Source: [Phialemoniopsis] sp. UDSM-2020 (taxonomy: Eukaryota > Ascomycota > Sordariomycetes > Thyridiales > Thyridiaceae). Taken from it: DNA of 64,000 nt. The position numbers were made by a program, and so were the translations under genes. This document shows positions 1 to 10,404 of this stretch, piece after piece; the first letter of the stretch is position 1; each line of letters starts with the position of its first letter. The notes below the pieces were generated by a model. That model did not search any database and was not told the origin of the DNA. It was given only the letters and a program-made list of their open reading frames with translations. The stretch is from positions 7,006,001 to 7,070,000 of the forward strand of contig JAEILZ010000001.1 in NCBI GenBank assembly GCA_018873225.1, written 5' to 3'.

Positions 1-1188
1 CCTCGATGGCGATGCCGAGCTGCGAGATGTCGATAAACTCCATCTGGCGGATCTTGGCCTCGAGCTCCAGGTCTTCGTGCCGCTTGAGGGCCAGGAGGCG
101 GGGAAAGAGCAGGTGGTGGACATTTTCCGCCACATAGCGCTCAATCAACTTCTCGACCACCGGGCCCGTCAGGTCGGTCGTGGCTCCCAGCAGCGAGAGC
201 TGCTGCTTGTCCACGTTTTGAAATAGGTCGATGGCCGTAGTGATGGCCGTCTCGAGGGCGATCCGCATGACATTTTCGTCATCGTCGTCGCTCGTCCAGG
301 TCCCGCTAAGGCTGTCGGACGACGGCTGTAGGGTTGCCGACGAGCCGCTGTTGGACCGGGCTTTCCTCGTCGCCGTCGTGATGGGCCCGTCCGGCAACGG
401 GTCCGGGATGTGCGCCGACGAGGGCGGCGGCGGGAGCTGCTTCTCAAAAACAAGGCTGAACTCGCGAAATATTGTTTCCAGGCCGGACTGCATCTGCCTC
501 GCAATGGCTGGAAAGTGGTTTAGCAGCTCGTGGAAGCTCTTGATGTCCTTTTTCTTGGGTAGGTCGACCGCTTCGCCCCCTTCCATGGCTCTCGCCCGAT
601 CGACGCCGCCGTCGGACGCAGTGTGCGCCGGCGGGCCGCCCGGACTTAGAGCTGGCGGGACCTTGTCCTCCTCCCAGTTGCCGATGAGCGGCTTCGATAT
701 GTAGTAGACGAGCCAAGGCTTGGGCTCGAGTGTATCGGCGTACCATATCGCGTCGCTGACAATGTTGGCCTGGGCCAGCGTCTTGAATCCTTGAGCAGCA
801 TCACAGGTTAGATTCAGTTCACACTAGAAAGAGTAGAAGTGCACCGCAGCTCACCCTTGTTGCTGTAGACGACATTGTCCTTGATCACGACGCTGCGGCC
901 ATTGATGGTGTTGTAGGGCTTGGCCTTGCCTCGGACCTCGCGCAGGTTCTGGACGGGCTCCTTGGCCCCAGGGGCGGTCGGTCTAGCCCCTGGGATGCGC
1001 AGGACGTGACTTCCCAGGAAGTCGTCCGAGGCGACCACCTCGGCGGTGGGGGTGCCGCTCTCTGTGTCGTGGCTGGACAGGAGCACATCTGTTGCGGGCA
1101 CAAGGAGAATGTGGTGGGCGATGGGGTGACACTGCGACGGGGTGGAGCTCTTGAAGAAGGCGCTCAGGAATGGGTTTAGAGGTTGCAT
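1..1188 (-). CDS. VPS9-domain protein, Vrl1/VARP-like (partial, C-terminus off the left edge)
   Basis: Exons 855-1188 and 1-789, with a 65-nt intron at 790-854 (donor GTGAGC, acceptor CAAG). The start MQPLNPFLSAFF opens a stretch that continues through RSVVIKDNVVYSNK into the second exon (KPWLVYYISKPLIG), which is the conserved N-terminal block I associate with yeast Vrl1. A proline/serine-rich linker follows. From about residue 330 comes the start of a VPS9 domain (LIERYVAENVHHLLFPRL), and the frame is still open at base 1. VPS9 domains are guanine-nucleotide exchange factors for Rab5-type GTPases on endosomes. Vrl1/VARP proteins usually carry ankyrin repeats after VPS9; those would lie outside the window. 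About 374 residues are visible. The VPS9 call is good; the Vrl1 orthology is inference. Confidence 0.72.
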
Positions 1189-2061
1189 TCATTCGGCTTG
1201 TCTCCTCGGAGCTGGTCACATCTGCAGGTCCCGGGCTCCAATGGGGAGCATGTGAAGGGCAACAGCACGATGGGCTGTCGCTTGTTGGTCAATCGGTCGT
1301 CGAGACTCTGGGCGACGGGGGCCGGATCGGCGGCTGGCTAGATGGCTGGATCCACGTCGGCCGGGAGGTGGTTGAGAGCTTGCAGGAGAGGAGAGGTGAT
1401 CAGTCACGTTTGCCCGATGAGTCGCCGGTCGAGGTGTGTAATGTCATGCCAATGCACTGGCAGTACGATCTTCTTGGGTTTGTTGCAGCTCGACTGGGTA
1501 CGCAAGCGACGCGAGGAAGGCTGAGGAGGTGCAGGAGAGCTTGAAGTACGTATTTGTTAGGCAATCAGATAAGGACGAGGCCAGATCAAATCAAATGGGG
1601 GAGCTCGACGCAATGGGACCTGATTGCGACAGGTGGGCCGCCTGTGGTGACTTCATATCGCCCCCAATTTTCGGTATAGCTTTGTAGATTCAGTGGGTCG
1701 CCCTGCTATTACCAGGCCCGAGCTCGCGAGACGGCGGACTGGATCTCTTGACACACATATGCATACTTTTTGAACTTGCAAACTTTTATCATAGCGAGAT
1801 CATGAAAGAATTAAGTTACTACTGACATAAGCAATTGCTGTTGGTGGTTTTCTCAATAATGAATCACGGGCTTCTTCAGAGCAATTTGAGTTCATTGGCA
1901 TCCGGTTTGCTAGCGAGCATCGATAAGCAGTAATAAAGAGTGCCCGCCACCCCAAACGAATTTGTGGTATCAAGAATGTGACCGTTGCGCCATAGTGTGT
2001 AAAAACAAGTCCGTAACTCCATCCCATGCCCAAGCCCATGCCCGACCCAGTCCTCAACAAA
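1189..2061. other. Intergenic, no gene seen
   Basis: This holds the 5' side of the VPS9 gene and the 3' side of the PPPDE gene, both on the minus strand. Short open frames in 1170-1544 and 1800-2360 overlap real coding sequence in other frames or have no recognisable content. The stretch 1560-1960 looks AT-richer than the flanking exons. Confidence 0.5.
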
Positions 2062-2879
2062 TCATCCGCGCGAACCCGACGGCGCTCGCTCCGAAGGGGG
2101 CAGCGGCCTCCCGGCCGTATCACGCACCGCAGCCTTTCCCTTGCCCTTGCCCTTGCCACCTCGGCGGCGCTCCTCCTCGCTGTCCCAGCCCGAGGACTCG
2201 TTGTCATCGTGTAGCAGATGGGGCTGTTCGGACGAGTGACGTAGCATTCTCGACTGCTCGTCTGCGTTGTCATCTTCGTCCAGCAACTCGCCCTCGGCAT
2301 TGTCGTAGTCTGGCGGCTCGATCCAATCGCGCGGGACAACGCAGGGCAGGGCGACGCCAATGCTGGCAGCCCGGTTGAGCCAGTGAGGTCCGGACGTACC
2401 CGTCAGCTTCTGGCAGAGGTATCCAGTGAAATGATTGCAGTTTTTCGTCAAGAGGTTGTATCCCACGCCCTGGAACTCCTCCGAAGCGGTACGGATGATG
2501 GCGTCGATTTCATTCTGCGGGGCGACGGTGAAGCCATGCATGATCTCGCATCGAAAGGTGCCTCCGGGCGGCTCGGTTTTTGGCTTCGTCCAGTATACTC
2601 CTGTCACTCCTGGGCGGTCATGCCCACCGTATGCGTACTCTTTGCCGTTAATGACGACGCCCGAGTGAAGCAGAGATGTGCCGAGGGTCCATAGCACTGA
2701 AGACATCCTGCCGGGCTGATGGCATGTGTTAGCACGGCGCGCCGTTTGGGGGTGGGAAACAAGAGGGAGCGACATCGACATACAGGCAGGAGGTCATATA
2801 CGTTGATGACGACCTCGGTCTTTTGGAGCGACAAGGTCGATCGATGCGTCCGAGTGGACTTGGACCTTTTAGGAGCCAT
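2062..2879 (-). CDS. PPPDE/DeSI-type thiol peptidase (deubiquitinase/deSUMOylase-like)
   Basis: Exons 2784-2879 and 2062-2715, with a 68-nt intron (donor GTATGT, acceptor CATCAG). The product is 249 residues. After a basic N-terminus the PPPDE fold begins at VVINVYDLLP. The catalytic dyad appears as His49 (SLLHSGVV) and Cys125 (LLTKNCNHFT). The signature YAYGGHD and the motif EEFQGVGYN are also present. Family members remove SUMO or ubiquitin and are cytosolic/nuclear cysteine proteases. The C-terminal 90 residues are acidic, then Gly/Lys-rich (repeated GK), and look disordered. The initiator at 2879 is chosen because it precedes the conserved VYDL strand and joins in frame. Whether this is DeSI-1-, DeSI-2- or Wss/Hag1-like cannot be decided by eye. 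Confidence 0.85.
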
Positions 2880-3784
2880 GTGCGATGTGATGAGAATGCT
2901 CTGTAGGGACGGGCGTCGCTAGTTGATGGCAGACAGAGAGGATGGAAATGTTCAATGGAGGCCCGAGATAATGTAGACTAGAGTCGACAGGCAGCTCTGG
3001 TCCTCTGAGATGGCCAGCCAGTCAGCCCGACCGGGCGGCGGATGTCTGGCCCTGCTTGCAACGTGCGGAGCACTGGTGGCTGTGCATCCAAATCGTCCGC
3101 AGCACCATTCGTTTGCGAAGCGGCAAACAGCTATGTGAAACGCCAGTCGCCTAGAGCAGTGGAGGAATTGTTTGGTCTGCTTTTCGACAATCAATTTGCG
3201 CTCCTCTTCGAATTTGCAGTTGTCGTGAGTTGGAGTTGGTGGCTGTCGCTGGTTGTCAGTGGTGCTAGAAAATGCGGGGAGGTTTCAGTGTATGGGGCTA
3301 CGTTAAGGACTGAGATACCTAGGTAAGTAGCACCCTCTACTGGTACGTACTTCGTAAGCTCGCAAGCTGAGTTGAGTTGAGACCAAGGTGTCGTCAGTCC
3401 CCACTGTGGCCGGACGCACGCCCCACCAGAAGCTTGCGAGGGGAATTTTGATCAAAATTTTGTATCTTGGTCGATGCGCATCAACAACACCCAACGATTT
3501 CTCCTCAATCACGAACCATATTCACGACTGCACTGCTCCCGCCCTTCCTTTGAACGCCTCCTTCTAGTCTACTGGGCCAGAACCCTTTTTTCCGGGCGGG
3601 CAGCAGCCGCCTCTCCTTCAAAACGACGTCCCTTTTCAGGCCTAGCTTTCATTTCTCTTCAATCCCCCGCCTAGTTCGGCCAGCTGCAGCCGGGTCTGCC
3701 TTTTCACCCCAGCTCCCATTGAGCTTCCTTGTCCTCTATATCCCCAATCGCCGCTCCTACAGTAGTAAAACAAAAAAGAAAAAG
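2880..3784. promoter_or_regulatory. Shared divergent promoter region of the PPPDE gene and Ola1
   Basis: 905 bases separate the two divergent start codons. The half next to Ola1 (about 3480-3780) is rich in C/T runs, as is common in leaders of highly expressed fungal genes. A short TTGAG repeat lies near 3368-3382. No TATA box stands out. Short frames at 3042-3326 and 3474-3674 have no recognisable protein content. Confidence 0.45.
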
Positions 3785-5365
3785 ATGCCTCCCAAGAAGC
3801 AGGTTCAGGAAGAAAAGATCCTGCTGGGTCGTCCCGGCAACAGCCTGAAGAGTGGTATTGTGGGTGCCCCCTCCCGACCAGGATCCCTCCAGACCGCCTA
3901 TTTTTTTTTTCTTGTCTAGCTCTGTTTCCTGTTTTTTTCTTCTCGCCTTTTTCTTCTCTCTTCCCGAACTCTCGCTGATCTGCGAAACATAGGTTGGTCT
4001 CGCCAACGTGGGCAAATCCACCCTCTTCCAGGCCATCACCAAGTGCAACCTTGGCAACCCGGCCAACTTTCCTTATGCCACCATCGATCCTGAGGAGGCT
4101 CGTGTCATCGTGCCCGATGAGCGGTTCGACTGGTTGTGCGAGAAGTACCAGCCCAAGTCGAGGGTGCCGGCCAACTTGACCGTCTACGATATTGCCGGTC
4201 TGACCCGCGGTGCCTCGACTGGTGCTGGTCTCGGCAACGCTTTCCTTTCCCACATCCGCGCCGTCGATGCCATCTTCCAAGTGGTGAGGTGCTTTGACGA
4301 TGCCGAGATCATCCACGTTGAGGGTGATGTCAACCCCACTCGTGATCTCGATATCATTAGCGAGGAGCTGAGGCTCAAGGATATTGAGTTTGTCGAGAAG
4401 GCGCTCGAGAACCAAAAGAAGAAGACGCGCCAGGGCGGGCAGAGCTTGGAGCAGAAGAAGGCCAGGGAAGAGGAGGCCTGCATCGAGAGGATTCTGCAGT
4501 GGCTCAAGGACGGTAAGGACGTCAGAAAGGGCAACTGGACGCCGAAGGAGGTAAGCATACTCTTATTCTCTTTATTGTCATATCTTCCATTGCCCCTCCC
4601 CCTATCCCAGAAGCAGGAGCTCCCACAGCTCTACATGATGACAAAGGGCCAAAGGCCTGATCTAATCCCAGCTCTTCGAATGCCTCACCAAAACAACGCA
4701 AGAGTGCATCCTGAGATAAAATCTTCGTCTGATTGCTTCCCTCATTCTCTTCTTTTTTTTTTCCTGCATCCTCTCTTGACAAGAGATAACAAAGAGTCTA
4801 ACACGCTCTCCAGGTCGAGATCATCAACCCCCTGTTCCTCCTGACGGCCAAGCCAGTGGTGTATCTGGTCAACCTGTCGGAGCGGGACTACACGCGCAAG
4901 AAGAACAAGCACCTGCCCAAGATTGCCGAGTGGATCAAGGAGCACGCGCAGGGCGACCCCATCATGCCCATCTCGGTCTCATTCGAGGAGCGGCTGACGC
5001 GCTTCGAGACCGAGGCCGAGGCCGCCGAGGAGTGCAAGAATCTGGGCATTGAATCCGCCCTGCCCAAGATCATCCTGTCGATGCGCAAGGTCCTGAACCT
5101 TGGCAGCTTCTTCACGTCGGGCACAGACGAGGTCAGGCAATGGACCATCCGCAACGGCACCAAGGCGCCTCAAGCAGCGGGTGTCATCCACACCGACTTT
5201 GAAAAGACGTTCATCCAGGCCATTGTGTACAACTTCAATGTCATCAAGGAGCTGGGTGACGAAGCCGAGGTCAAGGCCAAGGGAAAGATGATGACCAAGG
5301 GCAAGGACTACGTCGTAGAGGACGGTGACATATTGCTCATCAAGGCCGGTGCGGCCAAGAGCTAA
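3785..5365 (+). CDS. OLA1: Obg-like ATPase Ola1 (YchF family)
   Basis: Exons 3785-3859, 3993-4550 and 4814-5365 give 394 residues, the usual length. The N-terminus MPPKKQ leads to a P-loop split by intron 1, with GLANVGKST at residues 27-35 (most members have GLPNVGKS). Switch region NFPYATIDP and DIAGLTRGAS follow. In place of NKxD there is NLSE (VVYLVNLSERDY), the change that makes YchF/Ola1 prefer ATP. A coiled-coil insertion and a C-terminal TGS domain (residues about 300-390) complete the family layout. Ola1 binds ribosomes and eIF2 and tunes translation and stress responses in the cytosol. Intron 2 (4551-4813, 263 nt) is unusually long and contains a box C/D-like element, listed separately. 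Intron 1 carries a run of about 12 T. Confidence 0.95.
4635..4714 (+). ncRNA. Candidate box C/D snoRNA in Ola1 intron 2
   Basis: Inside the 263-nt intron is a perfect C box ATGATGA at 4635-4641, an internal CTGA (possible D') at 4657-4660, and a CTGA (D) at 4711-4714, giving an 80-nt unit of normal size. A second CTGA at 4729-4732 is an alternative D box. The possible guides are the ~12 nt just before each D/D' box. I see no clear terminal stem and no good C' box, and I could not match the guides to rRNA from memory. The long intron in an otherwise short-intron genome is the main support. Confidence 0.35.
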
Positions 5366-6037
5366 ACGCGCATGGCATATTCCGAGGCCGAATGTAGGAT
5401 CAAAGACAATAAGGGCACTGAGATGGACAGGGCAACATGTCCTGCGAAGCCAAAAAGTTCGGCGGAAGCCGGGCAGCTGCAGCGGATTCTACCGCTGTTC
5501 TCAGCCAGGCCCTAGTAGACAGTATCAAAAGTACCTATTGAAATCGGTGAATGCAAAATACTCTACAGATCAAAGCACCGTCAGTGTGAAGTTGAGCCAT
5601 GAGTGCAATGGGCGACTACTTAGGTACAGAATCGTGGCAGAGTGTATGTGCGTGTGGCTGACTAAGAAACGCCACCACCGCAGCCACCGCGACCGACACC
5701 AGCCACACCGCACAACTATTGTGGTAAGCGTGCTGAGGTACCCCGCGGCGTTCACTGATGCCCCCCTTTGCTATGCTGGCAGCCTTTTTGTGGGTGGACA
5801 CATTCTACTCTCCAACTCTCGCAGTGATTGGACAGACAATTTCTCGATTTCGTAGCTGTGATTCAAGTCTTTTCTTCGAGTCATCGCACCCGACACCCAA
5901 GGCTACGAAGACAAGAGAGCCAGACCGACCGACCAACCGACCACCGGCGTTGCACCAAATCATTCAAAAGACAAAAGAGAAAGAGTTAGGAAGAAGAGAA
6001 ATTCGCAACAACTGTTCGCCCACCCCCGCAAGCGAAC
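5366..6037. other. Intergenic: Ola1 3' end and eIF2 beta leader
   Basis: No recognisable coding sequence; the frame at 5325-5855 is low-complexity read-through past the Ola1 stop. An imperfect CCGA/CCAA tetranucleotide run lies at about 5923-5946, within the likely 5' leader of the next gene. Confidence 0.45.
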
Positions 6038-7373
6038 ATGGAAGCCGAAGTAAGTTTTTCTGCTCAAGCCCCTCTCCGTCTTTTGTGCCCTGTGCATTTG
6101 CCCGAAACCACGCTACCCTTGTCTCGAATCCCATTCGAATCCATAATCCGGTCTTTCGCCCACTTGAGTCATCAGACAAGGCGAACAAGGACCTGCTGCC
6201 CACACCTTCAGAAAGCTACACCTCGCGACAAAAATAATCACTAACCCAACCCGTGCCAAAAGAAGCCTCAGCTCACGCAGAGGAAATCCGTCGCTTTCAC
6301 CGAAGAGAAGCTGGTAGTCGACGCCGACGGAAGTGTCACCATGATCGCCACTCCAGACGACGACACCAAGGGCACCGCGCAGTCCCACACGCCCCGTACG
6401 CCGCCTCTCTCTGCTGCTCTTGAGGCCTTTACTGATCCCCCTCAAGCTGCCGAAAACGCCGCTAGCGAGGACGCCGACCTCGACCTCGCCCTGCTCAAGA
6501 AGAAGAAGAAGAAGGCCAAGAAGGCCGAGGAGACTGCTGCCGCCGATGAGGACGATGACGCCGCCCCGGCTGGCGAGGAGGGCGACCTCGACCTAGCCCT
6601 GCTCAAGAAGAAGAAGAAGAAGACCAAGGCCAGCGCCAAGAACGAGTTTGCCGAGAAGCTCGAGGCACTCAACCTCGACGACGCCGAGACTGAGGAGGCC
6701 GCCGCCGAGGACGAGGGCGACATGGAGAAGGGCACCGGCCCCTGGCAGCACGACGAGACTAAGAACATTCGCTTTGATCCGCTCCTCTCCCGATTCTTCG
6801 CCCTGCTGGCACAAAAGAACCCCGACCATGCTCTCAGCGGCTCCCGCTCCTACAAGATCCCGCCGCCCCAGTGCATGCGCGAAGGCAACAAGAAGACCAT
6901 CTTTGCCAACATTGCCGAGATTTGCAAGCGCATGAAGCGTACCGACGAGCACGTCACCGCCTACCTGTTTGCCGAGTTGGGTACGACTGGTAGTGTCGAC
7001 GGAAGCAGGCGCCTGGTCATCAAGGGTCGTTTCCAGCAGAAGCAGATCGAGAACGTTTTGCGGAAATACATTATCGGTACGTTCACGCCCTGCGCGTATC
7101 TTTACCCAATGAATTGCTAACAGCAAACAATAGAATACGTCACCTGCCGTACTTGCCGCTCTCCGGATACCGACTTGGTCCGTGGTGAGAATCGTCTGTA
7201 CTTCGTTACCTGCAATGTGAGTTTGCATAATCCCCGCCTCCATGTCGTGTTACCAAGCTTCTCTCGAGGCAGCGCTGACCCGTCACAAATAGTCCTGCGG
7301 TTCTCGTCGGTCCGTCCAGGCCATCAAGACCGGTTTCTCTGCCCAGGTCGGCAAGAGGAAGAAGATGCAGTAA
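6038..7373 (+). CDS. SUI3: Translation initiation factor eIF2 subunit beta
   Basis: Exon 1 is only 12 nt (6038-6049, MEAE). Exon 2 starts at 6263, 6272 or 6281: all three acceptors are in frame, with a CTAAC branch site at 6240-6245. It ends at 7076. Exons 7134-7216 and 7293-7373 follow. The N-terminal half carries two lysine blocks (each preceded by DLDLALL), the K-boxes that bind eIF5 and eIF2B epsilon. The C-terminal half is the eIF2B/eIF5 domain (RFDPLLSRFF through YVTCRTCRSPDTDL) ending in a C4 zinc finger: CRTC and, across the last intron, CNSC. The protein ends at KRKKMQ. It is part of the eIF2 ternary complex that delivers initiator tRNA. Only two K-boxes are visible, whereas yeast and human have three. 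Confidence 0.95.
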
Positions 7374-10300
7374 GCGATTGCGCTGTTACATATCACATTG
7401 GGCGCTGGTCTCTGGCATGCAGGGTTACACATCTGGTAGGGGCCTTCGTGGGTTTCGCACGGCATGCACGAGCTGGCGCTGGAGACTGCTGGAGAAAAGG
7501 GGCCGGCTCTACGTTGACGGCGCCCGGATTCGACCCGTGAGAGAATGATGATGAACATGCAGACTCTCTTTAACGGGCGCGGGATCTCCTATAGCTCCTC
7601 AGGGCACGGCCTCCCTCGATGGCTGCAGGGGATATAGAAAACGTTGAAGGTTCCCTTGCCTGGGCAGTCAAGTCACAAACAGGCTTCATTAGGAAGGGAG
7701 AAAAGGATCGTACACTTTTAATGAAGAACATGTCAAACATTTACTTGCGGCGCCTGATCCGTACTCGGTGACATGACTTAAGGGTTGATCTAGGCTTGTT
7801 CTCGTCAATCGGTCTACACTTCAAGGCAATTACATCCCTTCCTTGACAACAAAACACGATTGGGTTTTGATACTGTGTTGTAATTAGCCAACTCACACTC
7901 TACTGTTATTTAACCTCTATCAACCACTTACTTTTGGTTGCCTCTGGACTGTGTTACACAGCAGTAGATTTGGTCAATAAAGAGAGTCTTCATATAATAT
8001 TGTCAAGAAGGTTGATTTTCCTATTTCATAGAGGTGTCCAAGAGATCTATACCGTAGAGGCAGGGCCCCTCAATCAAGCAATTGCGGCGTCAGACCCAAA
8101 TCGCACGTTGTATGTCCGTGGTAGGGTTGGGTAGAGGTAGTTACTATCGCTAGACACCGCATACTCAAAATACTGCTAGTATCATTGCCAAGCCCATGAA
8201 CTGGCGATCGAGGTCGACTTCAGTAACAAGAACGGCCAGATATGTGTTTTTCAGCAGCGGGAACTGTCATTGTGCCTTAGGACCATAGTGACTGTGTCAG
8301 TTATGAGATGATCAAAAGCAATTGGCTTGCCTTTAGGTAAGACAACCACTCTCGGTACAGTACATCAAAACACAACACAATGAACATAATACTCGTGTTC
8401 CAAAGACACCAGGACAGTTCCTAGTACTTTGGAAAGGCATATGTGGTATCTGACTTGACCACCCCTACATGTAGCTCGAAGGTTTACCTCTATTGACTGC
8501 CCGCGCGTGCGGAGGCCCTAACTTGGAAACCAAATTTAAAATCAAAGCCCAGTGACAATTGCCGATCTGTGGTTTTGACGTGACTGTACACGCCGTGCGT
8601 CCGGTGCTGGGAGCATGTGCCAGCGACCAACCAAGAGCAGGATGAAGGGTGAAGGCCGCATTGTCTCGGATGCCCAGATCAACAGAACTGGCCCGTGGGC
8701 AAGGGGAGGACGGCGCTCTTTATAAAGATGATGGCGGTAATCAAACTCCGTGTGTTCATCTGGAGTCACAATTCTCTCTTGCCATAGAATAAAGTATATC
8801 CGGTGTGGTATCTTCGAACACCCAGGAGCTCTCTCCCTATTGAAAGTTAGTCATGTGAAACGGGGCAAGTCGCGATGCAAAACTACGAGGCGGTACTGGC
8901 CGAGGGCTTGCTCAGACTAGTTGATCTGTTTGGTGTCCCTCTTCGAAAGCTCGTCTACATCAGGATCTTACAATATCTATATCCATTGCATACATCAGAT
9001 CATGACTTCTCATCATGCATACTTCGGTAGGGGCTTAAGGCGATAATCCATCACATTGTAACGCGGTTAGTGATAGGTTTCCGGCCTGATCGATGACATG
9101 AGTCCGTCTTTCTGTCGTTTAGCCTCCTCAAAGTAAGACGATGTAGATGCTCAAGGTAAAGGTGTACAAGGCTGTGACTAAGTAGGGAGGCAGAAACGAG
9201 CTGGAGCCGAAAATGCTCTAGCGCGGCAATTCATAGCATAGTACACCTAAGACCACCTAAATACCACATACGGAAGGCAACAGGCATTTTATTGGCTACT
9301 GAGATATCAAGTATGGCATTCTAGTCCGAGACACCCCTGCTGTCCTGGATGAAACAGACTACTTACATGGGCGACAAAAGCCAATGGCATCGTTTATTCC
9401 CCCGGCCACTTTGAAATACTTTTTGTGGTGTCAAGTGCATTGTTGTGAACTGCAGTATCGATATCAACCTTGGGCGTTTCGAGCTCTGACGAAGCGCCTT
9501 TTCCGAGGCTTGATGGAGTCCTGGTTGAGATGCCTTTGTCATTTCTTCTTTGTGGGCCTGCATTTCAGCCGTGAGGACCGTCCTGATCTTTGTTTCCATT
9601 GTTTTGATGTTAGCAAATATGGTACATTACGTCCCATGTATGAAAGACTTGAGATTAGGATCGATGACAGCCTAGAGAATTTGGGTATCTTTTTAATTGG
9701 TGTATACAACCTGCCTCCGCCTGGATGTAGTGAAGGAGATGTCATTACTAGTTAGTAGGAACTGTCTAACCCTTCAGGGCAAAGAGTTAGGGTGGTTGCG
9801 AATTTGAGCTCGGCCCATGTTCAGCTTGCTAGCCTTGATATCCTCTGTGATCAGTTGGGTGCGTAGCTTTTCAAAGTAGAAGAGTCTTGGATGGTGGATG
9901 ATTACCACTCATAAAGACATACACCTGATAAGTCAAAGTCACACAAATGTTCTAAACTCCTAATCCGATATCGCCAGTTTAGCATCGCTTTTTCGGGAAA
10001 TGTGAGGGCGGACAAGGGCCCTCTTGTGAACCTGAGAGAGACACCTGACCCGTGACAGTTGCGGCAGCCAGCATGGCGACACCTCACCGTACGACTCGGG
10101 AGGAATTGGACAGGCGTCAGGGCGTTACAGAATATTGCGCTGTAAAAGGTCTCCTCTGTGTGAACTGAGGTGAATGAGTCTGGTGCGTTAACTAACGCCT
10201 TATGTACTTACTGTGAGGAGCCCCTGTGCCCATTCTCACTCTCATCTCAGATTGACCTCAGATTTCCATCCCACGTCTCACCTGGGACAAGGCTTCCTTT

Positions 10301-10404
10301 TGTCCAAGTCACTCCCGCAAGTTCGAGTTTCCATCCCGCTTCCCGCAATTTAATCCAGCTGGCGGTCAACACCTTCACCAGTCAGAGCCATCACTCCAGT
10401 CACG
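7374..10404. other. 3-kb gene-poor stretch
   Basis: The sequence is AT-richer by eye than the flanking genes and is full of stops. Two overlapping minus-strand frames at 9363-9599 (a charged, helix-like peptide starting METKIRTVLTAEMQAHKEEM) and 9539-9745, and a plus frame at 9384-9755, are the only ones worth noting. None is recognisable. About 10170-10404 is probably the promoter and leader of the wall-protein gene. Confidence 0.4.
9363..9745 (-). pseudogene. Possible small or decayed gene, unrecognised
   Basis: Two minus-strand frames overlap here. The downstream one encodes a charged, coiled-coil-like peptide of 78 residues; the upstream one encodes a basic peptide ending in PTKKK. A GT...CTAAC...AAG pattern between them (about 9592-9637) could be an intron that joins them. 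There is no recognised domain, and the surrounding DNA is AT-rich. This may be a lineage-specific gene, a relic, or chance. Confidence 0.15.

Noticed and set aside
4551..4611. Shorter Ola1 intron ending at CCCAG 4607-4611
   Set aside because: It would replace the conserved VEIINPLFLLTAKP segment with unrelated residues and break the frame to the TGS domain.
7500..7550. GGTCGAATCC-like T-arm on the minus strand
   Set aside because: Loop spacing is wrong, and no anticodon arm is found at the right distance.
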